Source: Kappaphycus alvarezii | Lineage: Eukaryota; Rhodophyta; Florideophyceae; Gigartinales; Solieriaceae | NCBI GenBank assembly: GCA_002205965.3 | Contig: NADL03000512.1 | Location: forward strand, 2,327,139 to 2,391,138 | Length of the DNA stretch: 64,000 nucleotides | Direction of reading: 5' to 3' | Part shown: positions 10,421 to 21,654 of the stretch, one piece after another | How the letters are laid out: each line of letters begins with the position of its first letter | How positions within the stretch are numbered: position 1 is the stretch's first letter | Program-made: the position numbers and the translations under genes | The notes under the pieces: generated by a model | Database searches by the model: none | The model's input: the letters and a program-made list of their open reading frames with translations, nothing else | What the model was told of the DNA's origin: nothing

Positions 10421-13153
10421 AATTATCTTCTGCTAGTACCATAACTGTGTCAAACCCCAACGTGGCAAATGCTTGCAGAAGCTACACTTCCATTAGAGTG
10501 TGCGGTTATGGCCGTAAAATACAACAATGAGGTAGTCAGCAAGATGAAATAGTAGATTAAAAAGACTTAAAAATTAATTGAATGCTCAAGATTCATTTTC
10601 TGCTCTTTCTGGAGCGAGGCTTAACCCATATTCTGATCTCCGTGTTTTCATTCGGCGCAATCCACCTCAGTCTTTAGACTGCTATCCTGTGACATTAACT
10701 GCAGACTGGCTGTAGGTCTACTGTCTTTTTAGAGAGGGGATCAACTATGCTGACACTGCTAGGGAGTGAAACCAGGCGATCAATCTGGTGTGCTTTGTAC
10801 TTATATCAGGTAGAGCTGGCATCAGCCTTGATTTATTTTTTAACTGGAACAAGACAAGTTCGAAGAATAGACAAAAAAATTAAGTACACAACAGAAAATG
10901 GATGAAGTTTTACTCAAGGTATTGTTCTTGCAGATCTGTTCTGAACTTGACCTTAGGCGATCGCGTCAGGAAAGGCCAAAAGTCTCTGCGCTTTCTGTTG
11001 ATTTGGTAGCTCTTCGGATGAGGTGAGATGACCATGGGAGAACGTGAAATACTTATATCTGTTTCACATATACAAGCATGAGATCTTCATTGAATAAATG
11101 TTGCATTTTTAGAAGGGGCACGCTGCATCAGGAATTGGACGATCCTTAGCTAATATGTCCCTTTTTCCAGTTTCTTGAACGCTGTACTGATGACAAAAAT
11201 TTCAAGAGGTTTGACCAGCTTGGTTTGTAAGATATGACCATAAAGAGTTTCAATAGATGCTACTTGCTGTAGATGATTGGCTACAAACGAGGCAAAGGGG
11301 CACACAGTCATTTTAAAGGAAATGAGGGACCCATTGAAATAAGGTAACTACAATGACTCTAGACTACTCAAATCATCATTCAACTCTTTCCTTTTATATC
11401 TGAAAATGGTATTCAGATGAATTTTCCTGATTTTCTCATCTCCAGAAATCCGAATAGTACCAGATTCATCTGAGCAAACATGATACCCAAAGAAGCTGAA
11501 AGCATTGGGTATATATCTTATCGTTTCGACCTCATAAACTTTTGCTAGCCAATCAATAAACAGCCAGAATATTGTTCAGATCCACTAATTGTAATATCAT
11601 CTCTAGCCTTCGCAACGGTGAGGAGCAACTTTCCATGTCCACGTAAAAGAAAATCTATGGATATATTTACAGAAGACTGCATCCCAAGACCATAGAACGT
11701 TTGGTGCTGAATTTGTTGCCACTTTGTATTCGATTTAAATAGTTCATAGATGTCACTATCAAGAAGCCAATGAAACTGACTATTTCCACACTCTGTGATG
11801 AAATTACATAGATATTGCAGGTAGTAGCGCCAGAATGAATAAGTGTGCTTCTAATGTCAATTTTTGTAAGATATCAGCCATGATGAAGATAGGAAAGAGT
11901 ACCCGGAGTAATATGGAATGAAATGATACAAAATCCGATCAAAATTTCGTTACCTCCTTATCTTTGTTTCCATTTGGTGTGATACCTACATTGAAGTAGA
12001 GCGATCCCTCATTCTTTGTCTTCACTTTGCACAATATGGGACTGGAGATAACGTTGGCATTTTGATGAAAATGGGATAAGCTTTCTTTTCGACAGTCGTT
12101 TGTAAAAATACATCTTTTGCCTTGATTTATCAGGACTGTAAATTGGAAGTCCTTTTCCGAGGTGAATCTTGGATTATCTTCAGGTGATGCGGCCGTAATA
12201 TAAAATCGGTGCATTGTGCACCTTGTTAATGAGAGTACTTTCAGGTAGGAGTGCAATATGAGCCGCATTGAGAGAAGGGAAATGTTTGGGTGCCTTACAT
12301 CTTAAAGATACGTACGGCTAAGTTTCGGAGTTATCGAGATAGCTGTGACGTTGTAAAAATGAGTTAACATGTGCGGTAGACCGCCACTCACCATCGCTTC
12401 TGAGAGAAATGCATTTAGTAGCAATGTGTTCCTACACAGGCTCCTCAGCTGTCACACCAAGGGCGCGTTATTCACAGGCGCCAACTAAGAGTCGCGGAGT
12501 ATCATTTATGAAGGCTTGGAACAGCTTTCGTAGGAGTAATATACTCGAGAGGGTCAACGGTAGGAGTACATGAGAACTGTTGCATAGAAAATGGATTCAT
12601 CAATACCCTTAACTCTGGTGAGATGCGAGTACTGAGCAGAATTCAATGGGAGAGGGTCGATAGACAATTCCTGGTTATTCCTGGGGAAATTATCTATAGT
12701 ATCAAGTAATCCTCGTTCGACATTTGTCACTAGCATCTTTTGAAACGTGAGACAATCAATTTTCAGCTGAAACGGAAAAGCGGTCTCTCTTAAGTGCAGC
12801 TCATTGGTACCTTCCAGATTTACCAGCAACAGTGACTATTTCGGATGAAGCATCAAATTTGAGTACTTTTTTTTGCTTCAAACCACTTTTTCGCTGGAGT
12901 GAAGACTCGGCTTTATCAGCAGCTTAGATATGCAATTTGGTCCACGTGTTCGGCGTCTGTATTATGTCGCGCCCCACAACATGCAGAGTTTAGCCACCCT
13001 ATTCAAACCTAATTGTTTTTAGGTTTGTTACAGTGGGGTATTCAAGACTAGGCATGTTGCACCTGCATATGTCTGTCGTAAATTTATTCATAAACTTTCC
13101 CCGCTTCTCATGCCGATTTTTCCAAAGAAAAGTGAATGATTTATCCAATTTTG
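10421..13153 (-). other. Decayed element DNA, lineage not recognised
   Basis: Two short minus frames (12268-11939 and 12829-12554) and many broken minus-strand pieces (11.5-11.8 kb) read like eroded retroelement protein, but I cannot match them to a domain. The stretch is interrupted at 13158 by copia-A; the original sequence resumes at 19166. It contains no intact gene. Confidence 0.35.
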
Positions 13154-13158
13154 ATACG
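13154..13158. repeat. Target-site duplication of copia-A (left)
   Basis: ATACG directly precedes the LTR and is repeated at 19166-19170 after the other LTR. A 5-bp duplication is the usual footprint of Ty1/copia integration. Confidence 0.9.
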
Positions 13159-13534
13159 TGATGATGATAACTGAGCTTAGCAGAGTTTTAGAGAAGAAAG
13201 TTTAATGAGAAGAAGGCAAGAGTGTGAAGATGAGTTGTTGTCGCTTGTCGAGTTTACTCAAACTGCCACCGAGCCTCGGATTATGTACTGTTCTCCGAGA
13301 CTCTGCCGATGGCAAATCTACAAAGTTAGCCGGCGACGGCCGACGGCGACGGTTAAATCTAATCCAAATGTGATCTAATCCAATCCTGAAATATTTAAAA
13401 TGCTAAATTTCAGCAACTACAATTATTCTAAACCAACTTCAATTGTCAACAAGGTTGTCAGCTTAATGACCCAATCCGACCCACAGTGCCCTTTCAATCT
13501 TCAATCTTGGTGAGCATTCGACCGATCCTCAACA
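13159..13534 (-). repeat. copia-A 3' LTR
   Basis: 376 bp with TG...CA termini. It is identical to 18790-19165 except for A/G differences near the start (GATGATGATAAC versus GATGATGGTAAC) and in AAAGTTAGCC versus AAAGTTGGCC. It contains the palindromic-looking GC-rich core CCGGCGACGGCCGACGGCG. Confidence 0.95.
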
Positions 13535-13543
13535 CTCCTCCTC
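13535..13543 (-). promoter_or_regulatory. copia-A polypurine tract
   Basis: On the minus strand GAGGAGGAG abuts the 3' LTR, the expected position for the plus-strand primer. The same bases encode the last Glu residues of pol, and the ancestral stop codon falls inside the LTR (TGTTGA). Confidence 0.8.
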
Positions 13544-15170
13544 GAGTGCTCCCCCAAGACGAAGCCTTTTCATCGTTCTGTCCAGCACCTGTGGCCGAAG
13601 CGGTTTGGTCATCATGTTGGCATCATTCTACTCTGACTGCACATATCCAACTTCAATCACAGTGTCGTGCAACAACTGACGTTTGAAGTGGACACGTACG
13701 TCGATGTGTTTTGTACGACCAGATAGACATTTCTCCGACGTAGCCCAAGTAATGGCAGACTGGTTGTCGGACATAAGTGGTACCCTTTCGTTCTTGTGAT
13801 CTAAGCCAGCCTCCTTCAATGCTCGACCAACCCATACCATCTCTTGAGCGGCGAGGGTGAGAGCGTAGTACTCTGCTTCACAAGTGCTGATGGCCGTCGC
13901 GGTCTTCTTCTTTGCTCCCCATGACACCGCGGCCTGTCCCAGCTTGAGGACGTACCCTGACATCGACTTCCGGTCAAGGGTGTCGCCAGCATAGTTGGAG
14001 TCCACAAATCCGTTCAGATTCGTATCACCGGAAACGTATCTCAGACCAACACTCGATGTTTCTTGCAGGTACCGAAGCACTCTATTAGCTCCTCTCTGGC
14101 AGTACGCTGTCGGCTCATTTTGGAATCTGGCCAGAATGAGCACGGCAACCATGATATCGGGACGTGTCCTTATTGCCAAATACAGCAGCGACCCAACTAT
14201 TTGCTGGTAGAGCTCCATGTCAACCACTGCTTTGTCCTCTTCAGCACTAAAACCATGAAAGAATGACGCCACCATCGGAGTTGGAGCGGGATTTGAGTTC
14301 TCCATGCCAAAACGACGCAGTACACTTTGCACGTAGAGTAGTTGACTAAGAACCAGCGACCTCACGTGACCGGCTTTGTTTTGCACCCATCTTAGCTGAA
14401 CTCCTAAGAAAAGCGTAACGTCTTTTGCTACACGGAGCTTATACAGCTGCTTCAATTCATTGACGATTTCTTCTCGAAGTTCCATTGTGCATGCAAGAAC
14501 CAAGATATAGTCCACATACACGAGAATGTATGAGTACCGATTGCCATTGACAAGGCGGCGAAACACACAGGGGGGACTCCGCAGCTCTTGAAACCCAAGC
14601 GCTTTAAGGTCAGCACATAGCTTTGAGTGCCAAGCCAGATGTGCCTGTTTGAGTCCGTACATTGCTTTGATGAGCTGGTAGCATCTCGACTCCATTCCCG
14701 GTATATTACGAGGCGACATGACCCACACATTTTTAGAGAGGTTTCCGTTAAGAAATGCCATTTTGACATCTAGTTGCGCGATACACATCTCAAGGCACAA
14801 TGCAAGATACAGGAAGATCCGAAACATAGTGAAGGATACAACTGGGGCGTAAGTTTCCTTGTAGTCCTGGCCGTACGTCTGATGGTTTCCGCATGCCACG
14901 ATGCGAGCATTGAAGCGCTCCACACCCCCGTCAGCGTTTCGTTTAATTTTGAGAACGGCATGCGTGGGCAGAGGTTGGGATGCCGGAGAATCGTCCGGAC
15001 ACCAAGCGTTTGTCGAGTCCAGGGATTTGAGCTCCTCCTCAAGGGCGGACTCCCACAGTTCACGTTCAAGCGGAAAGGCACTGAGTGCCTCGCGTAGAGT
15101 TGGCTCGTCCTTAGTATAAATGGTTGGGCTGTCAACAGATTGAGCAGAGGAGGCCAGAACCGAGGTGGAG
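13535..15170 (-). pseudogene. copia-A reverse transcriptase and RNase H
   Basis: The main frame (14923-13628) continues upstream to about 15170. Visible RT landmarks are ARIVACGNHQ, then ETYAPVVSF, LDVKMAFLNG, and a catalytic box that reads YVDY instead of YVDD, so the second catalytic Asp is lost. RNase H follows: GSLLYLA.RTRPDI, STCEAEYYAL and MSDNQSAI. A TAG at 13628-13630 cuts the last 32 codons, which continue in frame (NDANMMTKPL) to a stop formed by the LTR. The N-terminal link to integrase is shifted by one frame near 15165-15190. This was a copia-type pol; it should be inactive. Confidence 0.9.
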
Positions 15171-15771
15171 GCCTTCGCGGGGTACGAGTTGGGTAGCGCG
15201 AGCTGCCTGTCGGCGCGAAATCTTCATTATTGTCTGTGAACACGTCGCCCCGATGTGCATCATGAAATTTGTCATCATTGTCCGAGTAAGCATCAAAATC
15301 AGCATCAGAGTCGCTATCGCCAATGTTTTTACTGTTGCTGCCGTCATCGGCGCTGTCATGAACAGATGGGGAGAGCTCTGCGGGGTCAAGATCAGAGTCG
15401 TCAACCGATACCAAATCTGATTCATCCGTATCTTCACTGTCCGAATCATAGGTACCGTCAGACTCGACTTCATCATCAATGTACTTGGAGAGGTCAAGTG
15501 CCCCTGGAAACCTCAGCTCGTCAAAAGTCGCATGCCTAGATTTGACAATGCGTGGAGTCCCGGTAGTGACGAGCACTCTGTACATCTCATGCGCCAATGT
15601 TTCTAGGTACACAAAGTCCAGTGCACGCAGCTCAAACTTTGATCCTCTTGGGAGTTGTAGTACATATGACGCCCATCCGAACACTCGAATGTGTTTCAAA
15701 GATGGCATTTTATCGGTGACGACCAAATATGGCTTCTGTCCAATGGTCGAGTACGGCACCCTATTTCTGAC
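15171..15771 (-). pseudogene. copia-A integrase C-terminus and acidic linker
   Basis: In the same frame as integrase, this begins with VRNRVPYSTIGQKPY, the usual copia integrase C-terminal region, and leads into about 90 residues very rich in Asp and Ser (15490-15240). A TAA at 15772-15774 separates it from the integrase core. A one-base frame change near its low end links to RT. Confidence 0.8.
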
Positions 15772-15774
15772 TTA

Positions 15775-16497
15775 TGTCGCATTTTTAAGAGCGAAGGGCC
15801 ACAGACATGACGGCAGATTTGCTTGGAAGACCATTGACAATCCATCTTCGACCATAGTGCGATTCACTCGCTCAGCTATTGCGTTTAACTCTGGATTATA
15901 TGGCGGAGAGAAAGACTTGCTCTCTTCACCTCCTCCCAAGGATTCCTGCAGAGCAATATACTACTTGGCTTCATCCGAGTGTATTTTTACGATTTCTCCT
16001 CCAAACTCCTCGAACCTGGCCGATACACCCTCGAAAACGTCAGCCAGATCGCTACGGTGACACAGAAGGCCAATGAATGTGTATCGGGAGTGACTGTCTA
16101 CAAACGTTGCCACGTATCGATACCGATCCGGGAAGGAAGGTTCAAGTTTGCCTACGATGTCCGAGTGCACAACTTCACCGACGGCCTTGGCTCTCTCGAA
16201 CTGGCCAGGAAATTGGAGCTTCTGAGCCTTGCCCATGCGACAAGCGCGGCAGTTGTGAACCATGTAAGCAAGTCTAGGAACTCCGTCAGCATGCTTGTGC
16301 ATATCACGGAGGGTCTTGGGGTTTATGTGAGTGAGCCGCTGATGCCACAGCTCAGCTTTCTCACGAGAGAACATGACCAGTGGTTTATCCTCCGAACGTG
16401 TCGTGGATGTGAGAAGTATATCAGGCAAGGTATACATACGAAAGTCACGGTTTCGTATTCCGAAACCCACCAAGCAGTCGCCCTCCTCCAAGTACAA
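15775..16497 (-). pseudogene. copia-A integrase core
   Basis: The HHCC zinc-binding part is visible as WHQRLTH followed by CRAC. The first catalytic Asp lies in HSDIVGKLEP, the second in IHSDEAK and the Glu in AIAERVNRT. A TAG at 15961-15963 falls directly after SDEAK, and a TAA at 16498-16500 cuts integrase from protease; both are in the same frame as their neighbours. The catalytic D, D and E residues remain, but the stops prevent a full-length product. Confidence 0.9.
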
Positions 16498-16500
16498 TTA

Positions 16501-17142
16501 TACTCGAGCTCGACAGAACTTGGACTGGATCTCATTGTCTGCAATTCTACCAGTGGACACTAGGTTGTAGCGGAGATTCGGGATGTGCAAAAATTCCTTC
16601 AGCCTGAGGTTGGCGTTTTCAAAGGGGATAATGACGTCGCCAGTGCGGCTGGCCTCCACAACAGTCTTATCCGCAAGTAGGACGGTGCGCGGTTCGCACT
16701 CCAACATCAACACAGGGACAAAGGCGGGCTCAGAGTGGAAGCAGTGCACTGTTGCATCACTGTCAGCGTAGGAGAAAAGGTCGCAAGGCGGAGTCACAGT
16801 TGACTTTTCGACACTGCCGCCTAAAATTTCAACTTTATTTTTCTTAATAACCAAAGTCTTTCTATCCGAAAGGACTGCCGCGTTTCCCGTTTTCTTTTCT
16901 TGGGTAGCGAACATTTCGCGCATCTTGGGCGGGAGACGGTTGTTGGGGTTGGACGGGTTCAAGAAGCACCTGTCGGCTATATAACCATCTTTCTCACAAA
17001 AGTCACAGTGAAGACCATTGTCTGACTTCACAACCCTTAAAGCCGCGGCGAGTGCCCGAGCGGCTGTTTCTATGTCTGACCAACCGTCAGAGTCAGATAG
17101 TTCGTTGTTTAAGTTTTGGGCGCGATCGCCAAATCCACGAGC
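16501..17142 (-). pseudogene. copia-A nucleocapsid knuckle and protease
   Basis: This continues the gag frame after a TAG at 17143-17145. The knuckle reads CDFCEKDGYIADRC: the spacing is right, but the zinc-binding His is Tyr. The protease active site reads ADSDATVHCF, where this family normally has DSGA; the Gly is replaced by Asp. Both changes should harm function. A GAG-pre-integrase stretch with LVSTGRI follows. Confidence 0.85.
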
Positions 17143-17838
17143 CTAGCACCTGTTCTTGCCTTTGCGGTTCTTGCGGAGTCTATTGCCACGTTCTGCTCCT
17201 CCTGTCGCGATGTGCCGAGCATTGTACTCATCGATGAAGTCGGTCGCGATGTAGTCCCAAGTTAGATCGGACACGTCTTTTGTGCGGAGGGCAGCAGCAG
17301 TGGACTTCAGCCGGCATTTCGTATTAATCGAAGCAAGCAGCATGGGAGCCATTTGCGACTCAGTAATTGCTGCGTCCTTGCCCATACGTTCCAATTGCGA
17401 GAACATAGACGTGTATTGGTCCACATATGTCGACCTGTTCTGGTCATTGTAGGACATGCGGAAGAGCTGAGATTGCACTACAATGCTGGAAACCGTACGA
17501 TTAGAGGCATAGCGTGCATCAAGCAACTGCAGCATGCATTCAGGTTTGTCATCGGCCTCCAGAACTACACGGACCGGAGCATCTCCAAGTGCCGAGATAA
17601 TAATGCCTGAGGCCTTTTCGCGTTTGGCAATTTCAAGTGAAGGCCTGGCACCCTTGTCTGTAGTGGTGTCGGTGGAGCAGAAAACTGCAGTTGTGTAGAC
17701 AACCCCCCAAACACCTTTCACGTGGCATGCAGCGCGAAGGCGAAGACGCCACAATCCGTAGTCCTCGCCACGCCAGCCGTGGAATCGGGGAATTCTGATC
17801 CCACTCGAGGCGTTCGTGTCGGCCTCGGAGTGGAACAT
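17143..17838 (-). pseudogene. copia-A gag N-terminal part
   Basis: First in-frame ATG at 17838 (reads MFHSEADTN). The frame is open further upstream to about 17870 without another ATG. It contains the copia gag pattern YGLWRLRLRAA near the start and FRMSYNDQNRSTYVDQYTSM in the middle. It ends at a TAG (17143-17145), but the frame continues with the knuckle, so the stop is premature. Gag forms the virus-like particle in this family. Confidence 0.85.
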
Positions 17839-18774
17839 GTCGGGAAGTCGGCCTTGCAGGTCGATCAAACTTCTATGATTTCAAGTTTAGATTGGTATAA
17901 TTCTTGAGGTTAAGGTCTTGGACGTGATCAATAGTCACGGGAAGTCGGTCTTCCGGCCCCTTGTCAGACTCTCCGGGTGAGGTACGATTTCAGCTGTCTA
18001 TCCGACTCTGGCGCAAACCAGAGGAGGGCGCAAATGATTCCTACGAGACGTCCCAATCAGGGTTAATAGCTGCAAAACAGTTTTCGCACCCGTCTTCAAG
18101 CTAGAGTCTTGCAGGAAGCTGCGCGACACAAAAGCTCCAGGAAATGTCAATGCCACGACACCCCGTCAACCAGCAGCACCTGCTGTACACCTGTGACCAA
18201 GTCATAAACACCGTTATCCGCTCTCTGGAAGAGAACCGGTGAGGTAAGCTCGTTAGTGAAGCCTGTCTTTGGTTCCATTCGCCCAACGTCCCTGTCAACG
18301 GATACACCCCCGTCAACCAGGTTCAGACTGTTGCGAGCCAGAGCCCTCGCGTGAAAATTGCACACAGCTAACTTCCCAGGTGCTAGTCCGCAAACCGTCC
18401 CAACTTAACGACAGTCGTGCACAACGACCACTGGGACTTCGACCTGGCAAGAGACAGGTGTTGGATCCCGGCACTACGGCTCACAGGACCCTGCAAGTCA
18501 ACACAGATACAGCGAACAACACTACGGGTGATACCCCAACGACTAGGTTGAAGGTTCAAATCTCAGGCAGCGAAACCCAGAGGGTGATACCCCAACAGTC
18601 AAAGCCGAAGGTTCAAGTTTATAACACCAACCAACATATCTAAGTTACAAGACCAGAGCTTAGCTTGAAGATGAACGACGGAACTTGAGCACAGCGCTTG
18701 ATCTTGAGGTTGGTAAACGAAGGGAGGGACAAGTCGATAGCATTGAAGAGGTGAAGGTCTGCTAGAGTCGACCT
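17839..18774 (-). other. copia-A leader
   Basis: About 0.93 kb between the primer-binding site and gag, with no convincing frame. On the plus strand GGGTGATACCCCAAC occurs at 18526-18540 and again at about 18582-18596, each followed by related sequence (AAGGTTCAA), giving an imperfect repeat of about 55 bp. A leader of this length commonly holds packaging and dimer signals; that role here is inference. Confidence 0.6.
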
Positions 18775-18789
18775 GCTGGGCCCATAACC
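18775..18789 (-). promoter_or_regulatory. copia-A primer-binding site: initiator tRNA-Met anticodon arm
   Basis: On the minus strand GGTTATGGGCCCAGC starts directly after the 5' LTR. It is complementary to the anticodon stem-loop of eukaryotic initiator tRNA-Met (GCUGGGCCCAUAACC), not to its 3' end. Drosophila copia is known to use an internal tRNA-Met(i) site through a half-tRNA primer. Position and complementarity are seen directly; use as primer is inference. Confidence 0.85.
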
Positions 18790-19165
18790 TGATGATGGTA
18801 ACTGAGCTTAGCAGAGTTTTAGAGAAGAAAGTTTAATGAGAAGAAGGCAAGAGTGTGAAGATGAGTTGTTGTCGCTTGTCGAGTTTACTCAAACTGCCAC
18901 CGAGCCTCGGATTATGTACTGTTCTCCGAGACTCTGCCGATGGCAAATCTACAAAGTTGGCCGGCGACGGCCGACGGCGACGGTTAAATCTAATCCAAAT
19001 GTGATCTAATCCAATCCTGAAATATTTAAAATGCTAAATTTCAGCAACTACAATTATTCTAAACCAACTTCAATTGTCAACAAGGTTGTCAGCTTAATGA
19101 CCCAATCCGACCCACAGTGCCCTTTCAATCTTCAATCTTGGTGAGCATTCGACCGATCCTCAACA
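18790..19165 (-). repeat. copia-A 5' LTR
   Basis: 376 bp, partner of 13159-13534; two substitutions and no indels by eye. It is followed by the ATACG target duplication. Confidence 0.95.
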
Positions 19166-19170
19166 ATACG
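19166..19170. repeat. Target-site duplication of copia-A (right)
   Basis: ATACG, matching 13154-13158. Confidence 0.9.
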
Positions 19171-20560
19171 CAAAAATATTGATGGCTTTTCTTCGGAAAG
19201 TTTTTTAAGATAGCCCTTATCTTGTACTGACTCGTAAGTATCTTTGATATCAGGCGGAATGTAGACAACTTAGAAAGGTGTAATGGGTTTGTCCACCATT
19301 TAACGAGCTCTCGCGATGATTCTGTGCCATTATGACATGGTTCGTTTGATAATCAGAGGTATCTGCGGATCAGCAAACGATCGTCGGTATCTGAACTGGC
19401 TGATACTAGTCTTAGAAAAACCTATTTAAGACAAGATGAGGAGATTCCAACCCATTTTTGCTGTGACAGAGGGGAGATTCGACGAACAAACGATAATAAG
19501 AACTGGAATCTTGTAGATAGTCTCGGAAGGCCTTTTTTGAAGGCCCCTTTTACAGCTATCAGACACTATAAATATGAAACGTAATTTCCGTTAAATGCGC
19601 CAGCTGCATCGGCAAAACTTAATGAAGGAAAAAACTCTCCAGCTAAAGATCCGGCAACAGAGTCCATATTTCGAAACATGGTGTGGCCTCCAAGGTTAAA
19701 ATGGTTTACACAGAGTATTTTCTTGAACCCTTTGACATACTGCTCGGTGAGACAGCTCGGTATGCGGACAGAGGGTCAATTGAATGAGAGTGCTAGAAAG
19801 TAGTATCTAAAAATTCCTAGAAATAAGTTGCGCACTCTTCAGACTAAGTATTGTTACTTTGAAAGAACAGTTTGATATCGTTTAAATTACAATGCACATA
19901 CACTGGTACTTATGGCAGATAACTCATTCTTACCCGGCCAGATGAGCACTGAATATTGGGCGCAGATGGAAGTGGAATATAATTCCATATCTGTTGGGAA
20001 CCTGACGTGGAAATATCTCGAATACTTAATATATGGCTGCGGTCAATACTATCTACGAAGGTAATCTTTTTTGCATGACTACTCTTATTGACATAAAACT
20101 TTAAAAAACGTCAATTTGATTGATAATGCTCTTTCGGGCAACGTTTGTGCCAGTAACTCATGGTGAGGAACTTTTAAGAACAAGTGTCTGACCTGAGCGA
20201 TTGTCTCTTGATCAGAGAGCAGAGATAGAGCTATAGTACCAATAGTGCGCGATTAGGGACTGGTATGTTCACCTGTTCCGTATTGCCAGAGTTGGCGATG
20301 TGACATTGATTCTGGAAGCGGGTGAAGCTTTCTATTTCAATTCGCCATCCATATTTTAGCATACTGTCATAGCTCGACAGCACCAGTTCCACTGAAAGTA
20401 AATCCATCGTCGAGAAGTGGCCCCAATCTCTTTTGCTGCGTTAAGTAGCCATCTGATAGTACTTATAGACGGAAAGACACGGTTCCTGTCTTTCGGCCAC
20501 TGATTTTGAGTGTCTTCTGACGGGAGGAACTATGTTTAAGGAAAATGGGTTGTTACCTGA
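19171..20560. other. No intact gene; decayed DNA
   Basis: This continues the sequence that was interrupted at 13158. Scattered open pieces on the minus strand have no domain I can name. No promoter or repeat structure stands out. Confidence 0.4.
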
Positions 20561-21277
20561 TGTGCACTAAAATTGCACCTGAAAAATCTCGCAGAGAAAC
20601 ATTTTAGGATACCTTATTGGAATTTGCAAGATAGTTTACAGTATCTGAATTTTAAAGAGGTTTTTCAATTTGGATGATTGTGGCAAATTCATGGGTTGAT
20701 TTCTAATTTTAAGAAACGATGTCATGAATAGATGTCAGTACACGTCCAAGGTCTGGGTGATACTAGGACTGACTCTGAAAGGTCTATATAATGGCTATAT
20801 CAATTCCAGCTATTGGCAGATGGGTGGCGGGAATGGATACGGCACTTAGATATTTATCTTGAGGAAATATTTTCTACTAGTCTTTCGTTCCCACGATTCC
20901 CTTTAATGCATTTTATAATTCTCAATATGTTTGTCTGAGACTTTATGGTTATCCAAAAAATCTGTAAAAGCTTAGTAAACTAGTACCTCTTCTGGAGGTC
21001 AAGCAAGTTGGCAGACAACTTCACGCCGAATCCCGAGTAGTAGGAAGTTGGTAGTCAACTTAAGATCCAAGAAAAAAAATTCTTACGCTAGTCACAGACT
21101 ATCAGTGGCAGGCCCTATCCTTTCTATACTTGCTTGTAGCCCTCTCAAATTTCGTATTTACCCACCCATTTTTTGTTCGCTCAACTATACTACGGTAGCA
21201 TTTTTGTTGCTTGCAACATCTCCTTCATGGTGCAATTGGCTCCGAGTAACTCTTCTCCCGAAGATTTACCACTATCA
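20561..21277 (+). repeat. Gypsy-type LTR, family C (plus copy)
   Basis: 717 bp, from TGTGCAC to ...CTATCA. It is related along its length to the reverse complements of 28488-29206 and 37669-38385 (for example TTTCAGAGTCA, TAAATATCT and GCAAGTTGGCAGACAACTT blocks). Its second half is also shared with the promoter/R/U5 half of the 51.57-kb LTRs. It is the most diverged of the three. The DNA after it does not match the gypsy internal region, so it may be a solo LTR. Confidence 0.75.
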
Positions 21278-21579
21278 TTACTCTTCGATTTGTCACCGAA
21301 AAACTCGCATGTGACCCAATGATAAATCTGTTGACAAATTTTTCGTCTAGAATTGCACTTCAAATCAGCAAGCTCAGTGAGGGAGAGCTTGTGCTTGTCT
21401 CTACAACTTTTATCTTTTTGGTTCATGAACGCATAATTAGCGGGTAAAACGTCACACGTAGATCTGCGCTGGTCAATATATTTTGGCTTATTAAATGCTA
21501 TCAGCCACACCACCATAGGAGATCTTCAGCGGAACAGAGATGATTTCGGAGGCACCGGTACTGTAATTAGTGCTGTGAA
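21278..21579. other. No gene seen
   Basis: Short tract between the LTR and the start of the segmental duplication. The minus-strand open frame over 21190-21516 overlaps the LTR and has no recognisable domain. Confidence 0.4.
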
Positions 21580-21654
21580 CGTGGTGTTCCTTTGAATCTC
21601 TCTGATTAATCCAATTTTTATTACAGATGTTATAATTGGAGACATGGAGTGTAA

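Larger units (their letters stand above)
13159..19165 (-). mobile_element. Complete Ty1/copia element (copia-A)
   Basis: A 6007-bp element on the minus strand with two 376-bp LTRs, a 5-bp target duplication, a primer-binding site next to the 5' LTR (18775-18789) and a purine tract next to the 3' LTR (13535-13543). The domain order gag, protease, integrase, RT, RNase H defines Ty1/copia. The LTRs differ at only two positions that I can see, so insertion looks recent. Yet the coding region has five in-frame stops, one frameshift and altered catalytic residues, so this copy cannot be autonomous. Confidence 0.95.

Noticed and set aside
15124..16563. Several plus-strand frames opposite copia-A
   Set aside because: They are antisense shadows of the integrase and linker region; the minus frames carry the recognisable motifs.
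13628..17145. Reassigned genetic code (TAA/TAG as sense)
   Set aside because: All five copia-A stops are TAA or TAG, which first suggested recoding. But the residues expected at these sites differ (Glu-like after SDEAK, Tyr-like before VRNRVP, Gln or Glu elsewhere), and both RING-H2 loci and the LTR frame end with TAA at conserved positions.
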